Source: an uncultured Bacteroides sp.
GTDB taxonomy: Bacteria > Bacteroidota > Bacteroidia > Bacteroidales > Bacteroidaceae
Direction: 5' to 3'
NCBI GenBank assembly: GCA_949289295.1
Contig: CASENM010000012.1
Location: 22,869 to 86,868 of the forward strand
Length of the DNA stretch: 64,000 bases
The notes under the pieces were generated by a model. That model was not told the origin of the DNA. It worked only from the letters and a program-made list of their open reading frames with translations, and did no database searches. Below, in pieces: positions 38,279 through 47,520 of the stretch. The position numbers and the translations under genes were made by a program. The first letter of the stretch is position 1; each line of letters opens with the position of its first letter.

Positions 38279-41077
38279 ATGTCGGAAAGCAACTACATAT
38301 CCATCAAAGGAGCCAGAGTAAACAACCTGAAAAATATCGACATCGATATTCCGCGCAACAAGCTGGTGGTCATTACCGGCCTGTCCGGTTCAGGAAAATC
38401 GTCGCTGGCTTTCGACACACTCTATGCCGAAGGGCAACGCCGGTACGTGGAAAGCCTTTCTTCGTACGCCCGCCAGTTTCTGGGCAGAATGAGCAAGCCC
38501 GAGTGCGACTTCATCAAAGGGATTCCGCCCGCCATCGCCATCGAGCAGAAAGTGGTCAGCCGCAACCCGCGGTCTACTGTAGGCACTTCGACAGAAATCT
38601 ACGAATACCTCCGCCTGCTGTTTGCACGGATAGGGAAAACCTATTCGCCCGTAAGCGGAAAGCTGGTGAAGAAAGACAGCCCGGAAGATATTGTCAACTG
38701 TATGCTGGCTCATCCGAAAGGCATGCGCTACACTGTGCTCACGCCCATCCTCCCACGGGACGGACGCTCGTTTCCGGAACAACTCGACATGGACCTGAAA
38801 CAGGGATTCACCCGGCTGGAAGTGAACGGCGAGATGATGCGCATAGAGGACTATACATATAAGGAAAACAAAAAGGACACTGTCTTCCTGCTGGTAGACC
38901 GCATGAGCTGCGATGACAGCAAAGATGCCATCAGCCGCCTGACCGATTCTGCGGAAACGGCCATGTATGAAGGTGACGGAGCCTGTCTGCTACGCTTCTA
39001 TCTGCCGGACGGACAAACCGAACTTCATTCGTTCAGCACCAAGTTTGAGGCAGACGGAATGACGTTTGAAGAACCGAGCGACCAGATGTTCTCGTTCAAC
39101 TCTCCCGTCGGGGCATGTCCCACGTGCGAAGGATTCGGAAAAATCATCGGCATCGACGAACATCTGGTCATACCCAACCGTGCACTGAGTGTCTACGACG
39201 GAGCCGTACTCTGCTGGAGAGGGGAAAAGATGGGGGAATGGCTCAACGAATTCATCCACGAGGCCCCGGCGCACAACTTTCCTATCTTCACCCCCTATTA
39301 TGAGCTGACACAGGAACAGAAAGACTATCTCTGGCACGGACCGCGCGACAAGGCATGCATCGATTCGTTCTTCAAGATGCTCGAAGAAAACCAATACAAG
39401 ATTCAATATCGCGTAATGCTGGCAAGATATAGGGGCAAGACCCTCTGTCCCACCTGCCACGGAAGCCGCCTGAAAAAGGAGGCCGACTACGTACGCGTGG
39501 GAGGGAAAAACATTTCCGAACTGGTGGAAATGCCTGTCTGCCAGCTGAGGGAATTTTTCCGCACAATCGAACTGGACGATCACGACCGGACAATCTCGAA
39601 ACGACTGCTGGACGAAATCAACAATCGGCTCACTTTCCTGAACGATGTGGGACTGGGATACCTGACACTCAACCGGCTGAGCAACACTCTGTCTGGCGGA
39701 GAAAGCCAACGCATCAATCTGGCCACATCGCTCGGAAGCAGCCTGGTAGGGTCGCTCTACATTCTCGACGAGCCGAGCATCGGATTACACAGCCGCGACA
39801 CCGGACGGCTTATCAAGGTGTTACGCCAGCTCCAGCAGCTGGGCAACACGGTGGTGGTAGTGGAACACGACGAGGAAATCATCCGCGCCGCCGACTATAT
39901 CATCGACATCGGTCCGAAAGCCGGACGGTTGGGAGGTGAAATTGTCTACCAGGGCGACATGAAGAATCTGCAACCGGGCAGCGGAAGCTATACGGTCAAA
40001 TATCTGTTAGGGGAAGAAACAATCGGATGCCCCCGGACACACCGCTCCTGGAACAATTACATTGAAATAAAGGGAGCGCGCGAAAACAACCTGAAAGGAA
40101 TCGACGTACGTTTCCCACTCAACGTAATGACAGTGGTGACCGGTGTAAGCGGTTCCGGAAAGAGTACGCTGGTCCGCGACATCTTCTACAAGGCCCTCAA
40201 GCGGGAATACGGCGAAGTGAGCGACCGCCCCGGCGAATTCATCTCGCTGGAAGGAGACATCCGGCAAGTGAACGACATCGAGTTTGTCGACCAGAATCCG
40301 ATAGGCAAATCGTCGCGAAGCAATCCGGTGACCTACATCAAGGCATACGACGAAATCCGCAAACTCTTCGCCGAACAGCCTCTCTCGAAACAGATGGGCT
40401 ATACGGCAGGTTATTTCTCGTTCAACACCGAAGGAGGACGCTGTGAAGAGTGCAAGGGGGAAGGTACTGTAACGGTAGAGATGCAGTTTATGGCCGACCT
40501 GGTGCTGGAATGCGAGTCATGCCACGGCAAACGCTTCAAGAAAGAGACGCTCGAAGTGACATTCAAAGGGAAAAACATCTATGACATACTGGAAATGACC
40601 GTCAACCAGGCTATCGAGTTCTTTACGGAACACGACCAGAAAAAAATAGCAAAGAAACTCCAGCCCCTGCAGGATGTAGGACTGGGGTACATCAAACTGG
40701 GACAATCTTCTTCCACCCTGTCCGGAGGAGAAAACCAGCGCGTCAAGCTGGCCTACTTCCTCAGCATGGAAAAAGCACAGCCTACCATCTTCGTGTTCGA
40801 CGAACCGACAACAGGACTCCATTTCCACGACATCAAGAAACTGCTCCACGTATTCGACGCACTCATCGGACGGGGGCATACAATTGTAATTATCGAGCAC
40901 AACATGGATGTAATCAAATGTGCCGACTACATCATCGACCTGGGACCAGAAGGCGGAGAGGGGGGCGGCAATCTTGTGGTGGCAGGCACCCCCGAAGAAG
41001 TGGCCCGGTGCGCCGCTTCCTATACGGGGCAGTATCTCATGGAGAAACTGAACAATCCACCGCAAGCGGATCTGTAA
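38279..41077 (+). CDS. uvrA: Excinuclease ABC subunit A
   Basis: DNA-damage recognition ATPase of nucleotide excision repair. The 932-residue protein has two ABC modules: Walker [13 protein letters not shown] near residue 35 and [13 protein letters not shown] near 625, signatures [11 protein letters not shown] and [11 protein letters not shown], and Walker [11 protein letters not shown] and [11 protein letters not shown]. Zinc-module Cys pairs are seen in [18 protein letters not shown] and the [16 protein letters not shown] tandem. Complete and typical. Monocistronic. Confidence 0.98.
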   Translation: MSESNYISIKGARVNNLKNIDIDIPRNKLVVITGLSGSGKSSLAFDTLYAEGQRRYVESLSSYARQFLGRMSKPECDFIKGIPPAIAIEQKVVSRNPRSTVGTSTEIYEYLRLLFARIGKTYSPVSGKLVKKDSPEDIVNCMLAHPKGMRYTVLTPILPRDGRSFPEQLDMDLKQGFTRLEVNGEMMRIEDYTYKENKKDTVFLLVDRMSCDDSKDAISRLTDSAETAMYEGDGACLLRFYLPDGQTELHSFSTKFEADGMTFEEPSDQMFSFNSPVGACPTCEGFGKIIGIDEHLVIPNRALSVYDGAVLCWRGEKMGEWLNEFIHEAPAHNFPIFTPYYELTQEQKDYLWHGPRDKACIDSFFKMLEENQYKIQYRVMLARYRGKTLCPTCHGSRLKKEADYVRVGGKNISELVEMPVCQLREFFRTIELDDHDRTISKRLLDEINNRLTFLNDVGLGYLTLNRLSNTLSGGESQRINLATSLGSSLVGSLYILDEPSIGLHSRDTGRLIKVLRQLQQLGNTVVVVEHDEEIIRAADYIIDIGPKAGRLGGEIVYQGDMKNLQPGSGSYTVKYLLGEETIGCPRTHRSWNNYIEIKGARENNLKGIDVRFPLNVMTVVTGVSGSGKSTLVRDIFYKALKREYGEVSDRPGEFISLEGDIRQVNDIEFVDQNPIGKSSRSNPVTYIKAYDEIRKLFAEQPLSKQMGYTAGYFSFNTEGGRCEECKGEGTVTVEMQFMADLVLECESCHGKRFKKETLEVTFKGKNIYDILEMTVNQAIEFFTEHDQKKIAKKLQPLQDVGLGYIKLGQSSSTLSGGENQRVKLAYFLSMEKAQPTIFVFDEPTTGLHFHDIKKLLHVFDALIGRGHTIVIIEHNMDVIKCADYIIDLGPEGGEGGGNLVVAGTPEEVARCAASYTGQYLMEKLNNPPQADL

Positions 41078-41148
41078 CCCACTTGAAACGAACACATTAC
41101 AAAACGCCTGATTTTGTTCTTTTATTATTGTTAAAAAACGAAAAAGTT

Positions 41149-41179
41149 TTTGCTGTTTGGTTTGAATAACATAATTTTG
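41149..41179 (+). promoter_or_regulatory. Promoter of the small orphan gene (TTTG, 19 bp, TAATTTTG)
   Basis: The -33 box TTTG (41149-41152) is exactly 19 bp from the -7 box TAATTTTG (41172-41179), one of the best promoters in the window. It lies 29 bases before the small ORF. Confidence 0.75.
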
Positions 41180-41208
41180 CACCGGAAAAATTAAAAAATC
41201 AGAATGCA

Positions 41209-41433
41209 ATGAAAATGGAAAAAGAAACTTACAAAAAACCACTGCTGGATATTGTGGAAATGGAAACGAAGGGAAATATCATGAATTTCTCATGCCCAAA
41301 ACCAGACACCGCTATCTTTCAACAAAACTTCGGCAGCAGCGTTCATATCAATGAACAAAAAGGTGGAGATTTGAATGTAAATAAAAATGGACGATTCGAT
41401 GATTATTCGTGGGATAATATGCCGTCACGCTAA
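41209..41433 (+). CDS. Small orphan protein with KPxxxxVExE-type N-terminus
   Basis: A 74-residue protein not recognised as a named family. The N-terminal part (KETYKKPLLDIVEMETK) follows the YxKPxxxxVExE pattern seen at the start of many small Bacteroidales proteins, which behave like a conserved leader followed by a variable, Gly/Asn-rich tail. The tail here holds one Cys (FSCPKPD) and ends DDYSWDNMPSR. There is no signal peptide or membrane segment. A full promoter upstream and a hairpin terminator downstream support it as a real, independently transcribed gene. A peptide-precursor role is speculative; no modifying enzyme is adjacent. Confidence 0.7.
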   Translation: MKMEKETYKKPLLDIVEMETKGNIMNFSCPKPDTAIFQQNFGSSVHINEQKGGDLNVNKNGRFDDYSWDNMPSR

Positions 41434-41619
41434 AAAGAATCAAAAATATTCATCAAGATAGAGATAACACGTTTCCACAAACAACTTCTGTGGACTGTGA
41501 AAAACAAAGTTTTTTTGACTAACGACAAACAATCATAGACAATAACTTCCGTTTCTTGTTGGATACAAGTGGAACGGACATATTTTTCATTTTTCACTAA
41601 CAATCTTCTATTTTAAGAC
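41434..41619. other. Untranslated region after the small orphan gene
   Basis: Part of a 320-base gene-free gap. AT-rich sequence without ORF or recognisable RNA; it is probably the 3' untranslated part of the small gene's transcript, which would end at the hairpin at 41620-41656. Confidence 0.4.
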
Positions 41620-41656
41620 AAAAAGGATGTGTCGCGGTGACATGTCCTTTTTTTAT
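41620..41656 (+). terminator. Rho-independent terminator downstream of the small orphan gene
   Basis: Stem AAAAAGGATGTGTC with GACATGTCCTTTTT around a 5-base loop (two G-U pairs), ending in seven T. Confidence 0.8.
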
Positions 41657-41723
41657 TTACGGCAAGTTAAAACAACCCTCAAATTAGTCCGCCACAGAAG
41701 AAGGTATTTCCAAACCGAATGCG

Positions 41724-41731
41724 TATCTTTG
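41724..41731 (+). promoter_or_regulatory. -7 promoter element (TATCTTTG) of the AmgK/RapZ-C - MurU-like operon
   Basis: Exact TAnnTTTG, 22 bases before the ATG at 41754. Confidence 0.55.
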
Positions 41732-41753
41732 GGACACTAATTTCACCCGATAT

Positions 41754-43187
41754 ATGAATACAGACACTTTGAAATACCTTTACAAGCAATATGCCGGACA
41801 TCTGCCCCAGGCGATTGAAGCATTGCCCGGCGCCGGTTCCAACCGGAAATATTTCCGGATAAAAGATTCCGTCCCCTGCATCGGAGTATGCGGAACCTCA
41901 CCCGAAGAAAACAGTGCGTTCGTCTATCTGTCGGCGCATTTCCGCAGCAAAAAACTTCCGGTGCCTGAAGTGTACGCCGTATCGGACGACCGTCTGCACT
42001 ATCTCCAGGAAGACCTGGGCGACACACCGCTTTTCCAGCTCATCCGGCAGGCATCACAAACCGGATATACGGATGAATTGCTGGACCTGCTTGAGCAGAC
42101 CATCCGCCTGCTGCCGCGCTTTCAGTTTGAAGGAGGACAAGGGATGGATTTCAACCGATGCTATCCGCCTGTTCCGTTCAACCGAAGAAGCATAATGTGG
42201 GATTTGAACTACTTCAAATATTGTTTTCTGAAAGCCACCGGAACCGAGTTCCAGGAAGACCTGCTGGAAAATGACTTCGAACGGATGTGCGACACACTGC
42301 TTGCAGAAGCTTCCGGAAACACATTCATGTACAGGGACTTCCAGAGCCGGAACGTAATGATAAAAAACGGTTCCCCCTATTTTATCGACTTCCAAGGAGG
42401 ACGGAAAGGACCTTTCTATTATGACGTGGCCTCCTTCCTCTGGCAGGCCAAAGCCAACTTTCCGGACACCATCCGCCGGCATCTGATTGACGAATACCTG
42501 GCTGCACTCCAGCCCTACCAGCCGACAGATAAAGAAACGTTCGTCGGAAAGCTGCGCCATTTCGTGCTTTTCCGCACTTTGCAAGTGCTGGGCGCATACG
42601 GATTCAGAGGCTACTTCGAGCAAAAGGCCCATTTTCTCCAAAGCATACCCTTCGCCATCGAAAACCTGAGACAATTGCTTGATACGGGGCACACTGAATA
42701 TCCTTATCTCTGCCACATCCTCCGCCAGATGACAGAGCTTCCGCGCTTCGTCTACGAGCGCAACAAGAAGAAACTGACAGTCACCGTCATAAGCTTCTCC
42801 TACAAAAAAGGGATTCCGGAAGACGGAAGCGGAAACGGAGGCGGATATGTATTCGACTGCCGGGCTGTCCACAATCCGGGGCGCTACGAGCAATACAAGT
42901 CGCTGACCGGACTCGACGAACCTGTCATCCGTTTCCTGGAAACCGACGGAGAAATCACGGAGTTTCTGACACACGTGTATGCACTGGCCGATACCCACGT
43001 AAACCGCTACATCGAACGGGGGTTCAGCCATCTGTCCATCTATTTCGGATGTACAGGCGGCCAACACCGGTCAGTCTACTCCGCCCAACATCTGGCAGAA
43101 CATCTGCACCGGAAATTCAATGTCAATGTCCGGCTTGTACATCGTGAACAACAAACAGAACAAATCTTTGAATCAAAACCTTTATGA
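41754..43187 (+). CDS. AmgK-like amino-sugar kinase fused to a RapZ C-terminal domain
   Basis: A 477-residue two-domain protein. Residues 1-330 are an aminoglycoside-phosphotransferase-fold kinase: nucleotide loop PGAGSNRKYFRIKDS, catalytic loop MYRDFQSRNVMI near 197, and the metal-binding Asp in YFIDFQGGRKGPFYYDVAS. This matches AmgK, which phosphorylates MurNAc/GlcNAc at the anomeric position. Residues about 340-477 match the C-terminal domain of RapZ, with GCTGGQHRSVYSAQHLAEHL near 445; in enterobacteria that domain binds GlcN6P and sRNA. The RapZ ATPase domain is absent. The next gene, MurU-like, overlaps by 4 bases (ATGA), which fits the AmgK-MurU recycling route to UDP-MurNAc. Confidence 0.85.
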   Translation: MNTDTLKYLYKQYAGHLPQAIEALPGAGSNRKYFRIKDSVPCIGVCGTSPEENSAFVYLSAHFRSKKLPVPEVYAVSDDRLHYLQEDLGDTPLFQLIRQASQTGYTDELLDLLEQTIRLLPRFQFEGGQGMDFNRCYPPVPFNRRSIMWDLNYFKYCFLKATGTEFQEDLLENDFERMCDTLLAEASGNTFMYRDFQSRNVMIKNGSPYFIDFQGGRKGPFYYDVASFLWQAKANFPDTIRRHLIDEYLAALQPYQPTDKETFVGKLRHFVLFRTLQVLGAYGFRGYFEQKAHFLQSIPFAIENLRQLLDTGHTEYPYLCHILRQMTELPRFVYERNKKKLTVTVISFSYKKGIPEDGSGNGGGYVFDCRAVHNPGRYEQYKSLTGLDEPVIRFLETDGEITEFLTHVYALADTHVNRYIERGFSHLSIYFGCTGGQHRSVYSAQHLAEHLHRKFNVNVRLVHREQQTEQIFESKPL

Positions 43188-43921
43188 AAGCCATGATATT
43201 CGCCGCCGGCCTGGGAACCCGGCTGAAACCCCTCACAGACCACACCCCGAAAGCATTGGTATGCGTAGCGGGCAGACCGATGCTGGAACACGTCATCCTG
43301 AAACTGAAAACGTCCGGATTTACGGAGGTAGTGGTCAACATCCACCACTTCGGACAACAAATCATCGATTTCCTGGAAGCAAACCAACACTTCGGACTGA
43401 CCATCCATATCAGTGACGAACGCGGCCAACTGCTGGACACAGGAGGCGGAATCAAAAAAGCATCCGTTTTTTTCCAGGGAGACGAACCGTTTCTGGTACA
43501 CAATGTGGACATACTTTCCAACACAGACCTGAGAGCACTCTATCTGCACCATCAGGCTGAAAAAAATGACGCAACCCTGCTGGTCAGCAACCGGACCACG
43601 AGCCGCTACCTGCTTTTCGACGAAAACAACCGTCTGCAGGGATGGCTCAACAAGAAAACAGGAGAAACCAGACCGGAGAACCTGAACGATACAGCCGGGA
43701 AATACGCGGAGTATGCCTTCAGCGGCATTCACGTGCTCTCCCCCTCCATCTTCCGCTATATGGATGCGCGTTGGACCGGAAAATTCTCCATCATCGATTT
43801 CTATCTGGCCAACTGCCGTCAGGCAACATTAAAGGGCTATATCGACAACCACCTCCGGCTGACAGACATAGGAAAGCCGGAAACACTGGCCCAGGCCGAA
43901 AGATTCATCAATACCATGTAA
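43184..43921 (+). CDS. MurU-like sugar-1-phosphate nucleotidyltransferase
   Basis: A 245-residue NTP_transferase with signature KAMIFAAGLGTRLKPLTDHTP at the N-terminus, GRPMLEHVI near residue 30 and VHNVDILSNTDL (metal-binding Asp) near 107. With the kinase upstream, it likely makes UDP-MurNAc (or UDP-GlcNAc) from the anomeric sugar-1-phosphate and UTP, bypassing de novo synthesis. Translation is coupled to the kinase by an ATGA overlap. Its 3' end overlaps the convergent lptD gene by 14 bases. Substrate is inferred from the pairing. Confidence 0.83.
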   Translation: MKAMIFAAGLGTRLKPLTDHTPKALVCVAGRPMLEHVILKLKTSGFTEVVVNIHHFGQQIIDFLEANQHFGLTIHISDERGQLLDTGGGIKKASVFFQGDEPFLVHNVDILSNTDLRALYLHHQAEKNDATLLVSNRTTSRYLLFDENNRLQGWLNKKTGETRPENLNDTAGKYAEYAFSGIHVLSPSIFRYMDARWTGKFSIIDFYLANCRQATLKGYIDNHLRLTDIGKPETLAQAERFINTM

Positions 43922-46718
43922 CCGCACTACCCGTATTGCTGCGCTGGTCCCACTTCAACGCATCGGTCAGCATACTCGAATTGGCGCGGATAGAGAAATT
44001 ATATGACGTGAACGGGCCGAACACCAGTCCGCAACTCATGTTGAAACAGTGCAAGTCGCGCGTAATATTAAGCGTAGTCATAGACATCTCTTTTGAGGTG
44101 AAATCATAGCCTGTAGAATAAGTCATGTTCCAACGGCTTCCTATCTTGAAGTTGCCCGACACATTCAGCGAGTGTGTCAGCGAATACGGGTAACGCATCT
44201 TCTTGATATTGATTTCCTTGGAACGGTCTTCACGGATACTGTAGCTGTAGCTCAAGTTGATGCTCCACGGAAACTTGAATGCCAGATAACCGTCGGAATC
44301 AAGCGACGCCTTTTCAGTCTTCCTCATATTCGACTTGTTTTCCTCTTTATATTCGTCATCTCCGTCATCGTCGTCCTCATTCTCACCCTCCTTCTTCTCA
44401 TCGTCCTTCTCTTTGTCATCCTTTTTTCCGAACAGTTTCTTGAATGTATCATTATTGAGCGTATAAGAGAACGAACCGCTATATCCCTGGAAACGTCCGA
44501 AACGTCCGTACGACCATTCCGTGCGGTCACCGACCACCACATTCCCGTTTTCGTCAAACTCGTATGCATACGTGGCAAACGAAGCGTTCATATTGAATGT
44601 ATAGCTTTTGGTAAGCTTCATGCGAAGATTCATGCTCAGGTCGCTCCAACGCTTGTTGGCCACATCGTATGACAATGTCGCCCCCAACTGGTCGATCAGA
44701 CTGATTTTCCTGTAACCAGTAGAGTCCTTGTCCGATTTCATTTTCATCTCAATGTTGTTGTCCACCGAGAAACTGATATTCTGCGACATTCCCTTGCCGG
44801 GATATCCATAGACAGCCCCTTCGTAAGGAGAATATTCCACGGTACGTACCTCACCCTCTTCGTCGGTATAGGTATAGGTGTCATAATATCCGTATTTCTT
44901 CTTCCCGAAGTCAGGGGTATAGGTATAGCTTACGGTAGGTGTAAACACGTGACGGATCTGGATTTCCTTGCTTTTCATGAACAATGGCTTGTACATACCA
45001 TACAGCTTGGTGTTCATCTGCAGAGAAAGATTGTAGTCCCACACACGGTTGAAGCCGTTGACAGTATCTTTCCGCACATGGTCTCTCGATGCAGGAGTAG
45101 GGTCATAACTTTGTTTCACCTTGCTCAGATACCAACGCTCCGTATAATTGAAAGACGGAACAATGTTGATATATTTGAACAGATTGAAAGTGGCCGATAC
45201 CGGAATACGATGCTGCATACCGTTCCTCCATTGCGTAATCGGTGTCTTGAACAACTTGTCATCGGTTGTATTGATACTGTTGGTGATGCTTCCGGTGTAC
45301 TGCAAAGAAATCTTCTCATACCACCGCTCGTCGCCTACCGCCTTTTTCCGCTTGAACGGGTAAAGACGATTCAGCGAGATGTTGACATCCGGCAAAGTCA
45401 TGTTTACGGACGAGTCGCGCGTATTCTGTGTGATGTTGAACGTACCCGAGATGTTCAGACCGATTTCCGGGAAATTGCGCGAATAGCTCACACTGGAAGC
45501 CTTGGTGTTCTGCGCATATACCTGCGGATTATACAAGCTGCTCAGGCTGGAACGGTCGTAACTGCTGGTAGAAAAGTTCACGCTGGCAGAGAATGAGCTG
45601 TTCGGATTGGCCTTCGCATCCTGCCGGTGGCTCCATTGGATACGGAAGTCTTTCGACACGGAGTAATCAGGCATGTTCTTTTCGCCCGTCTTGGTCACCA
45701 GATAACTGGCATTGAACGAGCCGCTGTATTTATAACGCTTGTTATAGTTCGATGCGGCCGACAGTCCCCACGAACCTTTCGTAAAGATTTCACCCAGAAT
45801 CTTCAGGTCCATCTTGTCACTGATGGCAAAATAATATCCGCCGTCGCGCAAGTAAAAGCCCCGGTTCATCTCGTCGCCGTATGTCGGCATGATGAACCCC
45901 GAAGAATAGCTGCTGTTGAACGGAAAGAAGCCGAACGGAACGGCAATGGGCAGAGGCACGTCTTCCACCACCAGCTGAGCCGGACCGAACACGACATTTT
46001 TTTTCGGACGCACCTTGGCCATGGAAAGCTTCATGTAGAAATGAGGATGCTCGTGATTGTCGCATGTGGTATATTTGCCATGCCGCATATAGATTTCATC
46101 TTCAGCCCCTTTCTTCCCTTCCTCACTAGTCACATAACCTTCTCCCTGCTGGGTTACGATATTGTTGATGAACCCTTTCTTGGTCTTGAAGTTATAGCGC
46201 ATGGTTTTTGATTCGTAAGGGGTTTCCCCGTCCTTGAACACCGGCAGTCCAGACTCCACTCCCGTCGTGTCGGTCACACCGTGGGCATATACCGTACTGC
46301 TGTCCATGTTCATGGAAATGACGGCAGATGTCAGCTCAATATTCTGGTAGTTGACTTTTCCCTGGCCATACAGATGCGCATACCCTCCCTTTGTAAACAC
46401 GATGGAGTCGCTCGCCTCATAGACCACAGGTGCGTCCAGCGGCTCCTTCTTTTTGGCCGTATCGGCAGCCAGCGTATCAGAAAAAAGCGAATCCAGTGCC
46501 AGCGAATCAGACAGGAGTGAATCGGAGGAAGCCGTATCAGAAAAAAGCGAATCGACTGCCAAGGTATCGTTCCGTAAAGAGTCGGCCTTCCACGACATTC
46601 CGGCCGGCCTACGCACCCTTTTGTCCCTCACACGCTGAGCTTCCGCATAGAAAGAACAAAAAAAGCCTGACAGAAATAGGAATATGATTAAATATGTAGT
46701 CTTTTTAAATGATGTCAT
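43908..46718 (-). CDS. lptD: LPS-assembly outer-membrane protein LptD
   Basis: Outer-membrane translocon component that inserts LPS into the outer leaflet. The 936-residue protein has a signal peptide, a low-complexity Ser/Asp/Leu segment (repeats of DSLFSDT, DSLLSDSL, about residues 45-80), the OstA/LptA-like jelly-roll (YGQGKVNYQNIELTSAV near 118), and then the LptD barrel. An acidic Lys/Glu/Asp-rich stretch (GENEDDDDGDDEYKEE) lies in a loop near residue 790. The ATG at 46718 is chosen since the -7 element is just upstream of it; the in-frame ATG at 46748 lies within that element. Confidence 0.88.
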   Translation of the reverse strand: MTSFKKTTYLIIFLFLSGFFCSFYAEAQRVRDKRVRRPAGMSWKADSLRNDTLAVDSLFSDTASSDSLLSDSLALDSLFSDTLAADTAKKKEPLDAPVVYEASDSIVFTKGGYAHLYGQGKVNYQNIELTSAVISMNMDSSTVYAHGVTDTTGVESGLPVFKDGETPYESKTMRYNFKTKKGFINNIVTQQGEGYVTSEEGKKGAEDEIYMRHGKYTTCDNHEHPHFYMKLSMAKVRPKKNVVFGPAQLVVEDVPLPIAVPFGFFPFNSSYSSGFIMPTYGDEMNRGFYLRDGGYYFAISDKMDLKILGEIFTKGSWGLSAASNYNKRYKYSGSFNASYLVTKTGEKNMPDYSVSKDFRIQWSHRQDAKANPNSSFSASVNFSTSSYDRSSLSSLYNPQVYAQNTKASSVSYSRNFPEIGLNISGTFNITQNTRDSSVNMTLPDVNISLNRLYPFKRKKAVGDERWYEKISLQYTGSITNSINTTDDKLFKTPITQWRNGMQHRIPVSATFNLFKYINIVPSFNYTERWYLSKVKQSYDPTPASRDHVRKDTVNGFNRVWDYNLSLQMNTKLYGMYKPLFMKSKEIQIRHVFTPTVSYTYTPDFGKKKYGYYDTYTYTDEEGEVRTVEYSPYEGAVYGYPGKGMSQNISFSVDNNIEMKMKSDKDSTGYRKISLIDQLGATLSYDVANKRWSDLSMNLRMKLTKSYTFNMNASFATYAYEFDENGNVVVGDRTEWSYGRFGRFQGYSGSFSYTLNNDTFKKLFGKKDDKEKDDEKKEGENEDDDDGDDEYKEENKSNMRKTEKASLDSDGYLAFKFPWSINLSYSYSIREDRSKEINIKKMRYPYSLTHSLNVSGNFKIGSRWNMTYSTGYDFTSKEMSMTTLNITRDLHCFNMSCGLVFGPFTSYNFSIRANSSMLTDALKWDQRSNTGSAVTWY

Positions 46719-46745
46719 TACTGATTGTTTACACAATGTGCGGTG

Positions 46746-46753
46746 CAAAAGTA
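46746..46753 (-). promoter_or_regulatory. -7 promoter element (TACTTTTG) of lptD
   Basis: Exact TAnnTTTG on the minus strand, 28 bases before the start codon at 46718. Confidence 0.55.
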
Positions 46754-46924
46754 AGCATTATCCGTCAAATAACTTCCAACCTCATTATTTTTAAAGTATT
46801 TTTAGTACATATCCCCGAACGCAGGCAGGCATCCGTTCATCCGTTCCCCACGACACTCAAAAACAAACGTTTCAGCGTATTCCCGAATCCGGCCTTATAC
46901 GCCCGGACGGAACCAATGACTCCA

Positions 46925-47461
46925 CTATAAAAAGAGCTTACACCATCTGTCAAAACGCGCCACACCGTCCTCACCATATTTCGCAATGCTCTTGCGTGCC
47001 TTTTCCACGCTCTTTTCCCTGTCGAGATGCGTCTTCGAATAGAATTTATCGGCAAAACACACCAGCTGCTCTTCCAGAGTGACCGGCACCATCTCCCGAC
47101 GTGGCAGCGGAAGATGCTGCGAATCAATAGCCTGAAGCGTGATTCCCGCGCCCGTATGCCGCTCGCACACCAGCGCATGGCGCATAAAACCTTCGGCACA
47201 CACGATGTCGGATCCCAGATAGCCGTGACAGATATACGGATAATTCCCGAAACAATGGATATCAGGCGCATCCGTCCGGAAAATGCCAATGTCATGAAGC
47301 ATGGCGGCCTCTTCCACAAACTGCAGGTCAAGCTGCAGTTCAGGATGTCTTCCGGCCAGTTCCAGTGCCTTGTCGGCCACCGAACGGCTATGTGTCAGCA
47401 GAATATGTTTCAATTCATTCTCTTCGGGATAATATTTGTCAATCAATGCCAAAGGATTCAT
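46925..47461 (-). CDS. HD-domain phosphohydrolase
   Basis: A 178-residue cytoplasmic HD-superfamily protein. The metal motif is AAMLHDIGIFRTD near residue 55, with an N-terminal His in LLTHSRSVADKALELA and a later VCFADKFYSKTHL carrying the last Asp. Such HDIG-type enzymes hydrolyse phosphate esters of nucleotides; substrate unknown. The start at 47461 (MNPLALIDKYYPEEN) is preferred over 47503, as upstream residues are Lys/Asp-rich and atypical. Transcribed divergently from the NamZ gene. Confidence 0.87.
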   Translation of the reverse strand: MNPLALIDKYYPEENELKHILLTHSRSVADKALELAGRHPELQLDLQFVEEAAMLHDIGIFRTDAPDIHCFGNYPYICHGYLGSDIVCAEGFMRHALVCERHTGAGITLQAIDSQHLPLPRREMVPVTLEEQLVCFADKFYSKTHLDREKSVEKARKSIAKYGEDGVARFDRWCKLFL

Positions 47462-47481
47462 GGTTAAAATCTTTTTATCGT

Positions 47482-47489
47482 TATCTTTG
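47482..47489 (+). promoter_or_regulatory. -7 promoter element (TATCTTTG) of the NamZ-like gene
   Basis: Exact TAnnTTTG, 31 bases before the ATG at 47521. It rules out the in-frame ATG at 47365, which lies within the HD gene. Confidence 0.55.
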
Positions 47490-47520
47490 TCAAAATGTAT
47501 CACAAAACTACAATTTTTTC

